A DNA stretch of 64,000 nucleotides. Origin: Candidatus Rhodobacter oscarellae. Lineage in GTDB: Bacteria > Pseudomonadota > Alphaproteobacteria > Rhodobacterales > Rhodobacteraceae. A model generated the notes under the pieces. That model saw only the letters and a program-made list of their open reading frames with translations, made no database searches and had not been told where the DNA came from. Below are positions 8,679-15,731 of the stretch, piece by piece (the first letter of the stretch is position 1; each line of letters begins with the position of its first letter). The position numbers and the translations under genes are program-made. The DNA is taken from assembly GCF_001078595.1 (NCBI RefSeq), contig NZ_LFTY01000002.1, positions 2,971,773-3,035,772 of the forward strand, in the 5' to 3' direction.

Positions 8679-9509
8679 TTAAGGACCGCTGAAGGGGCGG
8701 TCATGGCTTAGCGCCGGAATGCGGGTGCGCGCAAGCGTTACCTGGGCCAGATCAAGCGCGACCAGCGTCACGCCGGGCGCGGCGCCTGCCTTGGCCTCGA
8801 TGCCGCCCCAGGGGTCTATCGCCACGGAATGCCCGAAGGTGGCGCGCGGCCGACCGCGCGTCAGCGCGTGCTGACCGGTCTGGGCGGGCGCCAGGATATA
8901 GGCGCCGGTCTCGATGGCGCGGGACCGCAAGAGCACCTCCCAATGCGCCGCGCCCGTCACAGGCGAGAAGGCCGACGGCACGGTGATGATCTGCGCCCCG
9001 GCCTGGCCCAGCGCGCGGTAGAGCGCCGGAAAGCGCATGTCGTAGCAGATCGTCAGCCCGATCTTGCCCAGCGGCGTGTCGACCACGGTGATCTGGTCAC
9101 CGGGGCGATAGCCCTTCGATTCGTGGTACTGCTCGGTGTCCGAGATCGTCACATCGAACATGTGGATCTTGTCGTAGCGTGCCGCGATGTCGCCAGCCGG
9201 GTTGATCAGGAAGGAGCGGTTCGCGAACCGCCCCTGCGGGTCGTCGGTCTTCAGCGCCAGCGAGCCGATCAGCACCCATTTGCCCAGCCGGGCCGCGTCG
9301 TCGCGCAGCGCCGCCAGCGTTGGGTCCTCCGCCTCGGGGCGCAGCACCTCGATCTGCCTTGTGCGGCTGGTGGAGACGCAGTTCGTCACCTCTGGCGTGA
9401 CGATCAAATCGGCAATTTGCGCCGCGTTAGAGACGTATTCGCGGGTTTTGACCAGGTTCGCCGCCGGGTCGTCCGAGGAGGAAAGCTGGATCAGGGCCGC
9501 GCGGGTCAC
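8679..9509 (-). CDS. Carbon-nitrogen hydrolase (nitrilase superfamily, Nit1/Nit2 type)
   Basis: Amidase of 276 residues with the Glu-Lys-Cys triad in place: E40 (VTPEVTN), K114 (RYDKIHMFDV) and C155 (LTICYDMRFP). The Nit branch is further indicated by PEAEDPTLAALRDDA, GSLALK, and RSRAIETGAYILAPAQTGQH. Nit proteins of this type hydrolyse deaminated glutathione or omega-amides of keto acids; which applies here is not decidable. It lies 4 bp after the glutaredoxin stop, which fits glutathione-related repair. Confidence 0.92.
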   Translation of the reverse strand: MTRAALIQLSSSDDPAANLVKTREYVSNAAQIADLIVTPEVTNCVSTSRTRQIEVLRPEAEDPTLAALRDDAARLGKWVLIGSLALKTDDPQGRFANRSFLINPAGDIAARYDKIHMFDVTISDTEQYHESKGYRPGDQITVVDTPLGKIGLTICYDMRFPALYRALGQAGAQIITVPSAFSPVTGAAHWEVLLRSRAIETGAYILAPAQTGQHALTRGRPRATFGHSVAIDPWGGIEAKAGAAPGVTLVALDLAQVTLARTRIPALSHDRPFSGP

Positions 9510-9513
9510 CCCG

Positions 9514-9771
9514 TCACCCGGCCAGCATCGCGTCCAGCCGCCCGGCGCGCTCTAATGCGGCCAGGTCATCATAGCCGCCCACATGCTTGGGCCCGATGAA
9601 GATCTGCGGCACCGTGTGCCGCCCGCCCGCGCGCTTCATCATCTCTTGCCGGCGATGCGGCTGCGCCAGCACGTCGACTTCGGCATAGCTGACGCCCTTC
9701 TGGTCCAGCAAACGCTTGGCGGCATGGCAAAACCCGCAAAGCGGAGAGGTGTAGAGTTCAACGGGCTGCAT
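9514..9771 (-). CDS. grxC: Glutaredoxin 3 (dithiol glutaredoxin)
   Basis: Small cytosolic thiol-disulfide oxidoreductase that uses glutathione. With the ATG at 9771 it has 85 residues, beginning MQPVELYTSPLCGFCH with the redox pair C12/C15, followed by the cis-Pro motif HTVPQIFIG and the GGYDDL glutathione-binding turn. A GTG at 9792 would add 7 residues (MTKDIPP) and cannot be excluded. The active site reads CGFC rather than the more common CPYC. It is followed by the Nit-type hydrolase and preceded 16-36 bp upstream by comF, all in one leftward operon. Confidence 0.93.
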   Translation of the reverse strand: MQPVELYTSPLCGFCHAAKRLLDQKGVSYAEVDVLAQPHRRQEMMKRAGGRHTVPQIFIGPKHVGGYDDLAALERAGRLDAMLAG

Positions 9772-9807
9772 GGGTGGGATGTCCTTGGTCACGTGTTCCG
9801 AGGGAAC

Positions 9808-10524
9808 TTAGGCATCCTTGGCGACCCGCGCCAGTGTCAATATATCAACCCGGCGTGAGCCAATGGCCCGGCAGGCCTCGGCCGCCACGGCCAGCGTCGC
9901 GCCAGAGGTCATCACGTCATCCACCAGCAGCACGGGCCGCCCCGCGAGCTTGAGCGCCGCGTGCTTGGCGGGCCGGATGGCGTCGGCGAGGTTGGCAAAA
10001 CGCTCGTCTCGGGACATGCCGTCCTGCAACTTGGTCTGGCGCGTGCGCGTCAGAAGGTCCGGGATCGTGTTGCGCGCGAGATGCTTGGACAATGCATTGG
10101 CCAGGACCGCGGCCTGGTTGTAGCGCCGCTTGATCAGCCGCAGCGAATGCGCGGGCACGGGCACCAGCACCGTGTCCTCAAAGAGCAGCTCCGTGCCGAC
10201 CCCCGCCATCCAGGCCGAGAGCGGGCGCGCGAGGTCCAGCCGGTCGCCATGCTTCAGCGCCAGGACCATCCTGCGCGCGTTGCCCTTGTAGATCAGCGCC
10301 GAGCGGCCGCGAGTCCAGGGGCGCGCAATCGCGATACAGTCGTCGCAATGCACCGGCTGGTCGGTTTTCTCCCCCGGCAGCGGCACCCCGCAGGCATCGC
10401 ATGTCAGCCCGGTGACAAAGGGCGTGTCCCGCCAGCACAGACCGCACAGACCGAAACTGCTGTCCACCATCTCATCGCAACTTAGGCATGTCGGTGGAAA
10501 GGCGAGGCGCAGCAGGCTTTGCAT
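9808..10524 (-). CDS. ComF family protein (double zinc ribbon plus phosphoribosyltransferase domain)
   Basis: 238 residues. The N-terminus has eight cysteines in four pairs (13/16, 27/30, 42/45, 60/63), consistent with two zinc ribbons. The C-terminus is a type I phosphoribosyltransferase domain with the PRPP loop VLLVDDVMTSGATLAVA. ComF/GntX relatives take part in DNA uptake or DNA metabolism in some bacteria, but the biochemical activity is unsettled. It is divergent from the methyltransferase-like gene at 10571 across a 46-bp gap. Confidence 0.92.
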   Translation of the reverse strand: MQSLLRLAFPPTCLSCDEMVDSSFGLCGLCWRDTPFVTGLTCDACGVPLPGEKTDQPVHCDDCIAIARPWTRGRSALIYKGNARRMVLALKHGDRLDLARPLSAWMAGVGTELLFEDTVLVPVPAHSLRLIKRRYNQAAVLANALSKHLARNTIPDLLTRTRQTKLQDGMSRDERFANLADAIRPAKHAALKLAGRPVLLVDDVMTSGATLAVAAEACRAIGSRRVDILTLARVAKDA

Positions 10525-10570
10525 TCCGAGATATCCCCCCTAAGACGGGCGCCGACACAGGCAGGAGCCC

Positions 10571-11404
10571 ATGCAGCGCCAACCCGATCTGACCGACCGA
10601 ACGGCATTGAACCGGAACCGCGCCCGCGCGATGCGGATGGCGGAGCCGGTAGTGTTTTTGCAGGAAGAGGCAGCTTCCAGTGTTCAGGAAAGACTCACGT
10701 TGGTTAACAAATCATTTACGGCACCCGCTGTTGTGACCGGATGGCCACAGATTTGGGCGCCCGTGGTCCCCAACGCCTTAGTGGTCGCGGATGACGATGT
10801 GCTGGACCTGCAAGAGCGGTCGCATGACCTGGTGATCCACGCCATGTCCCTGCATTGGGCGAGCGATCCCGTTGGGCAGCTGATCCAATGCCGCCGTGCC
10901 TTGAAGCCCGATGGGCTCTTTCTATGCATCCTCCTGGGGGGCCAGACCCTGCACGAGCTGCGGGCCGTTTTGGCCGAGTCAGAGACTGAATTGACCGGCG
11001 GGCTGAGCCCGCGCGTCGCGCCCATGGCCGAGATCCGCGACCTCGGCGCGCTGTTGCAGCGGGCGGGCTTTGCGCTGCCCGTAGCCGACACCGACAGCCT
11101 ATCCGTGTCCTATACCGACTTGTTCCGTCTGATGGCGGAGCTGCGCGGGATGGGTGAGGCCAACGCGCTGGCCGCCCGTCTGCGGCGCCCCACGCGGCGG
11201 GGCGTTTTCCTGGACGCCGCCCAGCGCTACGCGGCTGCATACGCGACAGATGGCGGGCGGATCACCGCAACTTTCGAGCTTATCACGCTGACGGGTTGGG
11301 CGCCGGACGACAGCCAGCCGCAGCCCTTGAGACCCGGTTCTGCCAAGGCGCGCCTAGCGGATGCGCTTGGGACCGAAGAGACCGAATTGCCCAAGGGCAA
11401 TTGA
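10571..11404 (+). CDS. Methyltransferase-fold protein, NDUFAF5/BioC-like, motif I degenerate
   Basis: 277 residues, similar in layout to NDUFAF5-type proteins found next to hemH or comF in Rhodobacterales. Recognisable parts are the N-terminal FLQEEAASSVQERL helix, the post-motif II stretch HDLVIHAMSLHWASDPVGQL, CRRALKPDGLFLC and GGLSPRVAPMAEIRDLGALLQRAGF. The glycine-rich SAM-binding motif I expected around residues 55-65 is missing: the sequence there is TGWPQIWAPVVPNALVV. It may bind SAM weakly or act non-catalytically. The mitochondrial relative hydroxylates a complex I subunit. Start at the ATG at 10571; the gene ends 19 bp before hemH. Confidence 0.8.
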   Translation: MQRQPDLTDRTALNRNRARAMRMAEPVVFLQEEAASSVQERLTLVNKSFTAPAVVTGWPQIWAPVVPNALVVADDDVLDLQERSHDLVIHAMSLHWASDPVGQLIQCRRALKPDGLFLCILLGGQTLHELRAVLAESETELTGGLSPRVAPMAEIRDLGALLQRAGFALPVADTDSLSVSYTDLFRLMAELRGMGEANALAARLRRPTRRGVFLDAAQRYAAAYATDGGRITATFELITLTGWAPDDSQPQPLRPGSAKARLADALGTEETELPKGN

Positions 11405-11423
11405 CGGGAAAGGATTGGGATTT

Positions 11424-12518
11424 ATGTCGAACACAGAACAGATTGATGGGGCCCCAGACATGCTCGACACAAACGCGACCGCGAATACGCACCTGCCCGC
11501 GGAACACCCCGGGGTGAAGCCGCGCAAGGTCGGCGTGCTGCTGGCCAATCTGGGCACCCCGGACAATTACGACTACTGGTCCATGCGGCGCTATCTGAAC
11601 GAGTTCCTCAGCGACCGACGCGTGATCGACTATGCGCCCTGGAAGTGGCAGCCCCTGCTGCAGCTCATCATCCTGACAAAGCGCCCCTTCACCAGCGGTG
11701 CGGCTTACAAAAGCATCTGGAACCACGCGCAGGGCGAGAGCCCGCTGATGACGATCACCAAAGACCAGACCGCCGCCCTTTCCGAGTGGGCGACCGCGCG
11801 CTACGGCGGCGAGGTGATCGTGGATTTCTGCATGCGCTATGGGAACCCGTCCACCGAATCAAAGGTGCGGGCGCTGGTCGAGCAGGGCTGCGACCGGGTC
11901 CTGTTCTTCCCGCTCTACCCGCATTACGCGGGCGCCACCTCTGCCACCGCCAACGACCAGTTCTTTCGCGCCCTGATGAAGGAAACCTGGCAGCCCGTGG
12001 CCCGCGTCGCCGCGCCCTATTTCGACGAGCCCGCCTATATCGACGCCTTGGCGCAATCGGTCGAGGCCGGCTACGCCAAGCTGGATGCCAAGCCAGACCT
12101 TCTGATCGTCAGCTATCACGGCATGCCCAAGCGCTACCTGATGCAGGGCGACCCCTACCACTGCCAGTGCCAGAAAACGACGCGCCTGCTGAAGGAACGC
12201 CTGGGCTGGGAAGACAGCGCGATCCGCACCACATTCCAGTCGGTTTTTGGGCCCGAAGAATGGCTAAAGCCCTATACGGTCGAGGAAGTTGCCCGCGTGG
12301 CCGCCGAGGAAGGCAAAAAGAACATCGCGGTGATCGCGCCCGCCTTCTCGGCGGACTGCATCGAGACCTTGGAGGAGATCCAGGAAGAGATCTGCGAAAG
12401 CTTCGAAGAGGCCGGCGGCGAGAAATTCACCTATATCCCATGCCTGAACGACGCGCCCGCCCATATCGAAGCGCTGGGCAAGGTGATCGAGGACAACTTG
12501 AGCGGCTGGATCAAGTAG
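11424..12518 (+). CDS. hemH: Ferrochelatase
   Basis: Inserts ferrous iron into protoporphyrin IX, the last step of heme synthesis. 364 residues from the ATG at 11424, which follows GAAAGGA. Family marks are VGVLLANLGTPDNYDYW, RYLNEFLSDRRV, the metal-site histidine in SYHGMPKRYLMQGDPYHCQC, TTFQSVFGPEEWLKPYT and PAFSADCIETLEEI with the conserved Glu. The first about 30 residues before GVLLANLGT are a nonconserved leader. A longer frame back to 11361 runs into the previous gene and is not family-like. HemJ (43721) and HemW (35685) are elsewhere in the window, so three heme-pathway genes are present but not clustered. Confidence 0.96.
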   Translation: MSNTEQIDGAPDMLDTNATANTHLPAEHPGVKPRKVGVLLANLGTPDNYDYWSMRRYLNEFLSDRRVIDYAPWKWQPLLQLIILTKRPFTSGAAYKSIWNHAQGESPLMTITKDQTAALSEWATARYGGEVIVDFCMRYGNPSTESKVRALVEQGCDRVLFFPLYPHYAGATSATANDQFFRALMKETWQPVARVAAPYFDEPAYIDALAQSVEAGYAKLDAKPDLLIVSYHGMPKRYLMQGDPYHCQCQKTTRLLKERLGWEDSAIRTTFQSVFGPEEWLKPYTVEEVARVAAEEGKKNIAVIAPAFSADCIETLEEIQEEICESFEEAGGEKFTYIPCLNDAPAHIEALGKVIEDNLSGWIK

Positions 12519-12545
12519 GTTCCGCGCGGGTTACGGAAAGCCCAC

Positions 12546-12577
12546 AAAAAAACAGCGGCGCCGGATCGGCACCGCTG
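12546..12577 (-). terminator. Rho-independent terminator of the small exported protein gene
   Basis: On the transcript strand the stem CAGCGG(T)GCC / GGC(G)CCGCTG with a 5-nt loop occupies 12577-12553 and is followed by seven T (12552-12546). It lies 45 bp after the stop codon at 12622. No T-run exists on the other strand, so it serves the leftward gene and not hemH. Confidence 0.85.
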
Positions 12578-12621
12578 CTTCTATCTCTGTGTAAGGCCGC
12601 TGAAGCGGCCAGGCGCTCGGC

Positions 12622-12804
12622 TTACGAGCTGGCAGCTGCGACGACAGCAACCAACAGAAGAAGAACAACAAGACCTGCCGACGAGGACGACGCTGCTTCT
12701 TCAATGATTACTTCGGGCTCGATGACAACAGGGTCAATGGTGCCAGCGTAGGCTGCTGTGGACGCGGCGGCTGCGATGAGAGCAGCGATTGCGACTTTCT
12801 TCAT
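12622..12804 (-). CDS. Small exported membrane-anchored protein, conserved type, function unknown
   Basis: 60 residues from the ATG at 12804, which has a strong GGAGG site at 5-nt spacing. An upstream in-frame ATG at 12882 gives a non-signal-like leader and is rejected. The protein is a cleavable signal peptide (MKKVAIAALIAAAASTAAYA), a short acidic Pro/Val/Glu segment (DPVVIEPEVIIEEA), a Ser run, then a C-terminal hydrophobic stretch LVVLLLLVAVVAAAS. Mini-proteins of this layout with a PVVEPEVI-like core are familiar in Rhodobacteraceae. It has its own terminator. Upstream (12888-12899) lies the palindrome TTAACCGTTAA, which could be an operator. No function can be assigned. Confidence 0.75.
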   Translation of the reverse strand: MKKVAIAALIAAAASTAAYAGTIDPVVIEPEVIIEEAASSSSAGLVVLLLLVAVVAAASS

Positions 12805-12950
12805 GTGGTCCTCCAGGTATCTTGTTCTGGTATGTAAATCGAATAGACACAGGACGCACTCATACGCCCGTAGGATTCTCACTAACCACCATTAACCGTT
12901 AAAGGCGAATGCAAGTTTTGCAACGCGGCACGTTCGACCCTGGTATCTCG

Positions 12951-13550
12951 TCAAATAAGCAACACTTGCGTACCGACTTTGGTCATGCCGAACAGCTCGG
13001 CGATGTGCTCGTTGTATAACCCTATGCAACCATTGGATGATTTCCGACCGATCTTGCGCGTGTCATGCGTGCCGTGGATGCGGTAATAGGTCCACGACAA
13101 GTAGAGCGCGTGGGATCCCAGCGGGTTGTCCGGGCCGGGCCCGATGAAGCTTGGCCATTCTGGATTGCGCTTGAGCATTGACGGCGTGGGGCGCCAGGAC
13201 GGGCCCTCAACCTTCTGAATAACCCTGGTGCGGCCGCGCTTGGTTAGCTCTTCGCTCAACGGCACACTGGTCGGGTACAGCTTGTAAACAGACTGGTCCT
13301 CGGACCAGTAATGCAAGGCGCGCGAGGTGACATCGACCAAGACCGCGCCACCCTTCGTATTCGAGAAATACGGTCGCCAGTCCAGCGCGCGGAAGCTAGA
13401 GATGTTGCGGCGCACGATCGCTGTTTCTTCGCCCTGGATGTCGACGGTATCGCCGATGGTCTGGGCCAGTGCGGGCGCGGCCAGTCCGCTTGCCGCCGCG
13501 GTGCCCAGAAACAGCCTGCGGTTCATTTTATTCTCAAGTCCGTCAGCCAT
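12951..13550 (-). CDS. L,D-transpeptidase (YkuD/ErfK family) with Tat signal
   Basis: Periplasmic enzyme that cross-links peptidoglycan stem peptides or attaches proteins to them. 199 residues from the ATG at 13550, preceded by GGAGAA; the upstream in-frame ATG codons lack a ribosome site. It has a twin-arginine signal (NRRLFLG, residues 10-16) ending at APALAQ. The catalytic region is HGTHD near His159 and SSNGCIGLYN with Cys175; the usual SHGCIRL is altered to SNGCIGL. A second L,D-transpeptidase lies at 14324, with a CAP lipoprotein between them. A GCTGATAATCAGC palindrome sits just upstream (13565-13577). Confidence 0.92.
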   Translation of the reverse strand: MADGLENKMNRRLFLGTAAASGLAAPALAQTIGDTVDIQGEETAIVRRNISSFRALDWRPYFSNTKGGAVLVDVTSRALHYWSEDQSVYKLYPTSVPLSEELTKRGRTRVIQKVEGPSWRPTPSMLKRNPEWPSFIGPGPDNPLGSHALYLSWTYYRIHGTHDTRKIGRKSSNGCIGLYNEHIAELFGMTKVGTQVLLI

Positions 13551-13715
13551 GAAATTCTCCATCTGCTGATAATCAGCCTGGCTACACATTATTGCGAGAA
13601 AGCCGCAGTCGCAATTCAAACAAATGTCAACGCGCAGTATCCCGCTGGCAACGATTTGATTACGCTACACCAAGACGGTATGGCAATTGAGAATAAAGAG
13701 GATAGGCGACCAGAT

Positions 13716-14327
13716 ATGCGTTCCATTGCCCTGTTGATCACCGCGTTGTTCGCGCTTGTCGCCTGCACAGCCACGCCCATTGAGGCGCCGCTTGGCGCTG
13801 ATGGCAAGCCATTGCCGCGGCTCTACCGCATTTCGAAGTCGAATGAATCGCGCATCCAGATCCGGATGCTGGACTCGGTGAACGCGCTGCGCCAGGCCTC
13901 TGGCGCCCCCGCCTTGCAGCTGAACGCGTCGCTTAACGCCGCCGCCGCGACCCATTCGCGGGACATGTCCGTGCAGAACCGGCCCTGGCATTTCGGCTCG
14001 GACGGCTCGTCGCCGGTAGAGCGCGTCCAGCGCGCGGGCTACGAGTTGACCCTTTTGGGGGAGAACATCTCGGAGACGTTCGAAACCGAGCTTCAAACGC
14101 TGGCCGCATGGATGGCGCAGCCCGACACGCGTCAGGTCATCCTGGATCGAGAGGGCCGGGATATGGGCTTTTCCTGGTTCCAGGAACCGGGCGGTAAGAT
14201 CTGGTGGACCCTGATCATAGGCGGCGGCGGACCGGCGCAGATCCCGCAAGCCGCCCCGTCGGCCTCGCTGGAACCGGACATCCCAGGCGTGATCCCCCCC
14301 GCCACCGAGCAAGAGGGCAACGTTTAG
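13716..14327 (+). CDS. CAP-domain lipoprotein
   Basis: 203 residues. The start at 13716 gives a lipoprotein signal (MRSIALLITALFALVAC) with the lipidated Cys at 17. The CAP/SCP-like domain follows: MLDSVNALRQASGAPALQLNASLNAAA, then THSRDMSVQNRPWHFGSDG with the first conserved His, VERVQRAGYELTLLGENIS, and AAWMAQPDTRQVILD. The second His expected near RDMGFSWF is not obvious. An ATG at 13680 would add 12 residues before the signal and seems less likely. The tail after residue 170 is a Pro/Ala-rich linker. Divergent from one L,D-transpeptidase gene and convergent with another, it probably works in the periplasm on the cell wall, but no activity is established for such bacterial CAP proteins. 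Confidence 0.88.
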   Translation: MRSIALLITALFALVACTATPIEAPLGADGKPLPRLYRISKSNESRIQIRMLDSVNALRQASGAPALQLNASLNAAAATHSRDMSVQNRPWHFGSDGSSPVERVQRAGYELTLLGENISETFETELQTLAAWMAQPDTRQVILDREGRDMGFSWFQEPGGKIWWTLIIGGGGPAQIPQAAPSASLEPDIPGVIPPATEQEGNV

Positions 14328-14818
14328 GGGTAGATGTCGATTACCGTGCCGTTGCGCACCATCGCATAGATCCACTCCATCTCGCGGTTCGAAACCGCGA
14401 TGCAGCCCCAGTTCCAATCCTCGTCCCGCTTCAGCGGATTCGGTCGCCCGTGGATAAAGATGTCACCGCCCGGGTCCTTCCCGGCGACGCGTGCCGCGGC
14501 GATGTCGCGGACATTCGGATAGGAGATCCCCAGCGACAGGTGGAACCTGCTGTTCGGGTTGCGGCGGTCGATCAGATACCGACCTTCGGGCGTCCTGCCG
14601 TCGCCTTCAAAGTTTTTGTGCCCTGAAGGCGCGAAGCCGAGGTTGATCTCGTATTCCTCGAGCACCTTGTCGTGGTGGTAGAGCCGCATCTTCCGCGCGT
14701 CCTTCCACACGACGACGCGCGTCACCTCGGGCCCGTTATAGGTCTTGAACTTGCTCGACGAGCAGGCCGACACACCAAGCACCAACGCCAGAAGCGCAAG
14801 TATCTTAAGCATTTTCAT
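14324..14818 (-). CDS. L,D-transpeptidase family lipoprotein
   Basis: 164 residues. The N-terminus is a lipoprotein signal ending LGVSAC (Cys19). The YkuD domain shows VVVWKDARKMRLYHHDKVLEEY, GRTPEGRYLIDRRNPNSRFHLSLGISYPN, catalytic-site His in FIHGRPNP (His123) and Cys139 in NWGCIAVSNREME. This matches the short YafK/ErfK-like branch. It converges with the CAP lipoprotein gene with a 4-bp overlap of the 3' ends. Whether it cross-links, hydrolyses or anchors is not decidable; YafK relatives in Escherichia coli release Braun lipoprotein. Confidence 0.93.
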   Translation of the reverse strand: MKMLKILALLALVLGVSACSSSKFKTYNGPEVTRVVVWKDARKMRLYHHDKVLEEYEINLGFAPSGHKNFEGDGRTPEGRYLIDRRNPNSRFHLSLGISYPNVRDIAAARVAGKDPGGDIFIHGRPNPLKRDEDWNWGCIAVSNREMEWIYAMVRNGTVIDIYP

Positions 14819-14897
14819 TCGTTACACCGTCCTGCCTCTCGCGGACACCTTAGCGCATTACAGCCTGTGGACAAAGTGCCCCGCGCTCACGGGCGCG

Positions 14898-15701
14898 TTA
14901 CTGTTGCCGCTCTCTCAACTGCGTCTCGATCGCCGCCAATCGCTGCAGCACCTCGTCGCGATAGCTGTCGGTGGCGGCGTTGGTTTCCTCGGCATGGGCG
15001 TCCTGCATCGAGTTCACGATCAAACCCACCAGCAGGTTCACCACCGCGAAGGTCGTAACCATGATGAAGGGCACGAAGAACGCCCAGGCATAGGGGAAGG
15101 CCTCCATCACCGGGCGCACGATGCCCATGGACCAGCTCTCTAGCGTCATGATCTGGAACAATGAGTAGGCGGACTTGCCCAGCGTGCCGAACCACTCGGT
15201 GAACAGAACGTTCTGCTCCGGCGTGCAATGCGCGCAGCCCAGGCCGAACAACTTCGTCGCCATCACCGCGCCGATGTAAAAGATGATCGCCATCAGCAGG
15301 AACACCGAGGCCATGCCCGGCAGCGCGGTCACGAACCCCTCGACCACGCGACGCAGCCGCGGCGCCACCGAGATCACCCGCAGCACCCGCAGGATCCGCA
15401 GCGCCCGCAAGACCGAGAGCCCCTGCGCCGTCGGGGCCAGAGAGATCCCCACGATGATGAAGTCAAAGATGTTCCAGCCGTCGCGGAAGAACCGCAGCCT
15501 ATAGGCGGCGAATTTGATCAGCAGCTCGATCACAAAGATCGCCAGACAAACCTGGTCCAGCAGATGGATCAGCTCGCCGTACTGCGCCATCGCCGACTTT
15601 GATGTCTCCAGCCCCAGGATGACTGCGTTGAACACGATCACCGCCATGATGAAGCTGCGCACTCGGTCGTGCTCGATAAAGCTGGTCAAACGGTCCTGCA
15701 T
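14898..15701 (-). CDS. Bacterial voltage-gated sodium channel (NaChBac/NavAb type)
   Basis: 267-residue ion channel subunit with six membrane helices. S4 carries arginines every third residue (R99, R102, R105, R108; LRALRILRVLR). The pore helix and selectivity filter read TLESWS at 186-191, the sodium-selective sequence of bacterial Nav channels. After S6 (VVNLLVGLIVNSM) a C-terminal helix (residues about 240-267) is compatible with the tetramerising coiled coil of the family. It lies 30 bp after the RNA methyltransferase gene on the same strand and may share its transcript. In marine bacteria such channels are linked to motility or pH and sodium homeostasis. Confidence 0.95.
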   Translation of the reverse strand: MQDRLTSFIEHDRVRSFIMAVIVFNAVILGLETSKSAMAQYGELIHLLDQVCLAIFVIELLIKFAAYRLRFFRDGWNIFDFIIVGISLAPTAQGLSVLRALRILRVLRVISVAPRLRRVVEGFVTALPGMASVFLLMAIIFYIGAVMATKLFGLGCAHCTPEQNVLFTEWFGTLGKSAYSLFQIMTLESWSMGIVRPVMEAFPYAWAFFVPFIMVTTFAVVNLLVGLIVNSMQDAHAEETNAATDSYRDEVLQRLAAIETQLRERQQ

Positions 15702-15731
15702 GGGCGTGCCCCTTGTTTTGCGCGCCTTATG

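Noticed and set aside
11645-12751. 368-codon plus-strand frame overlapping hemH in another phase
   Set aside because: No family similarity; hemH in the neighbouring frame is complete and carries all ferrochelatase motifs.
12888-12899. TTAACCGTTAA palindrome as a CtrA site
   Set aside because: The half-sites are only 3 bases apart, not the 7 of the CtrA consensus; it may be another operator but not a standard CtrA box.
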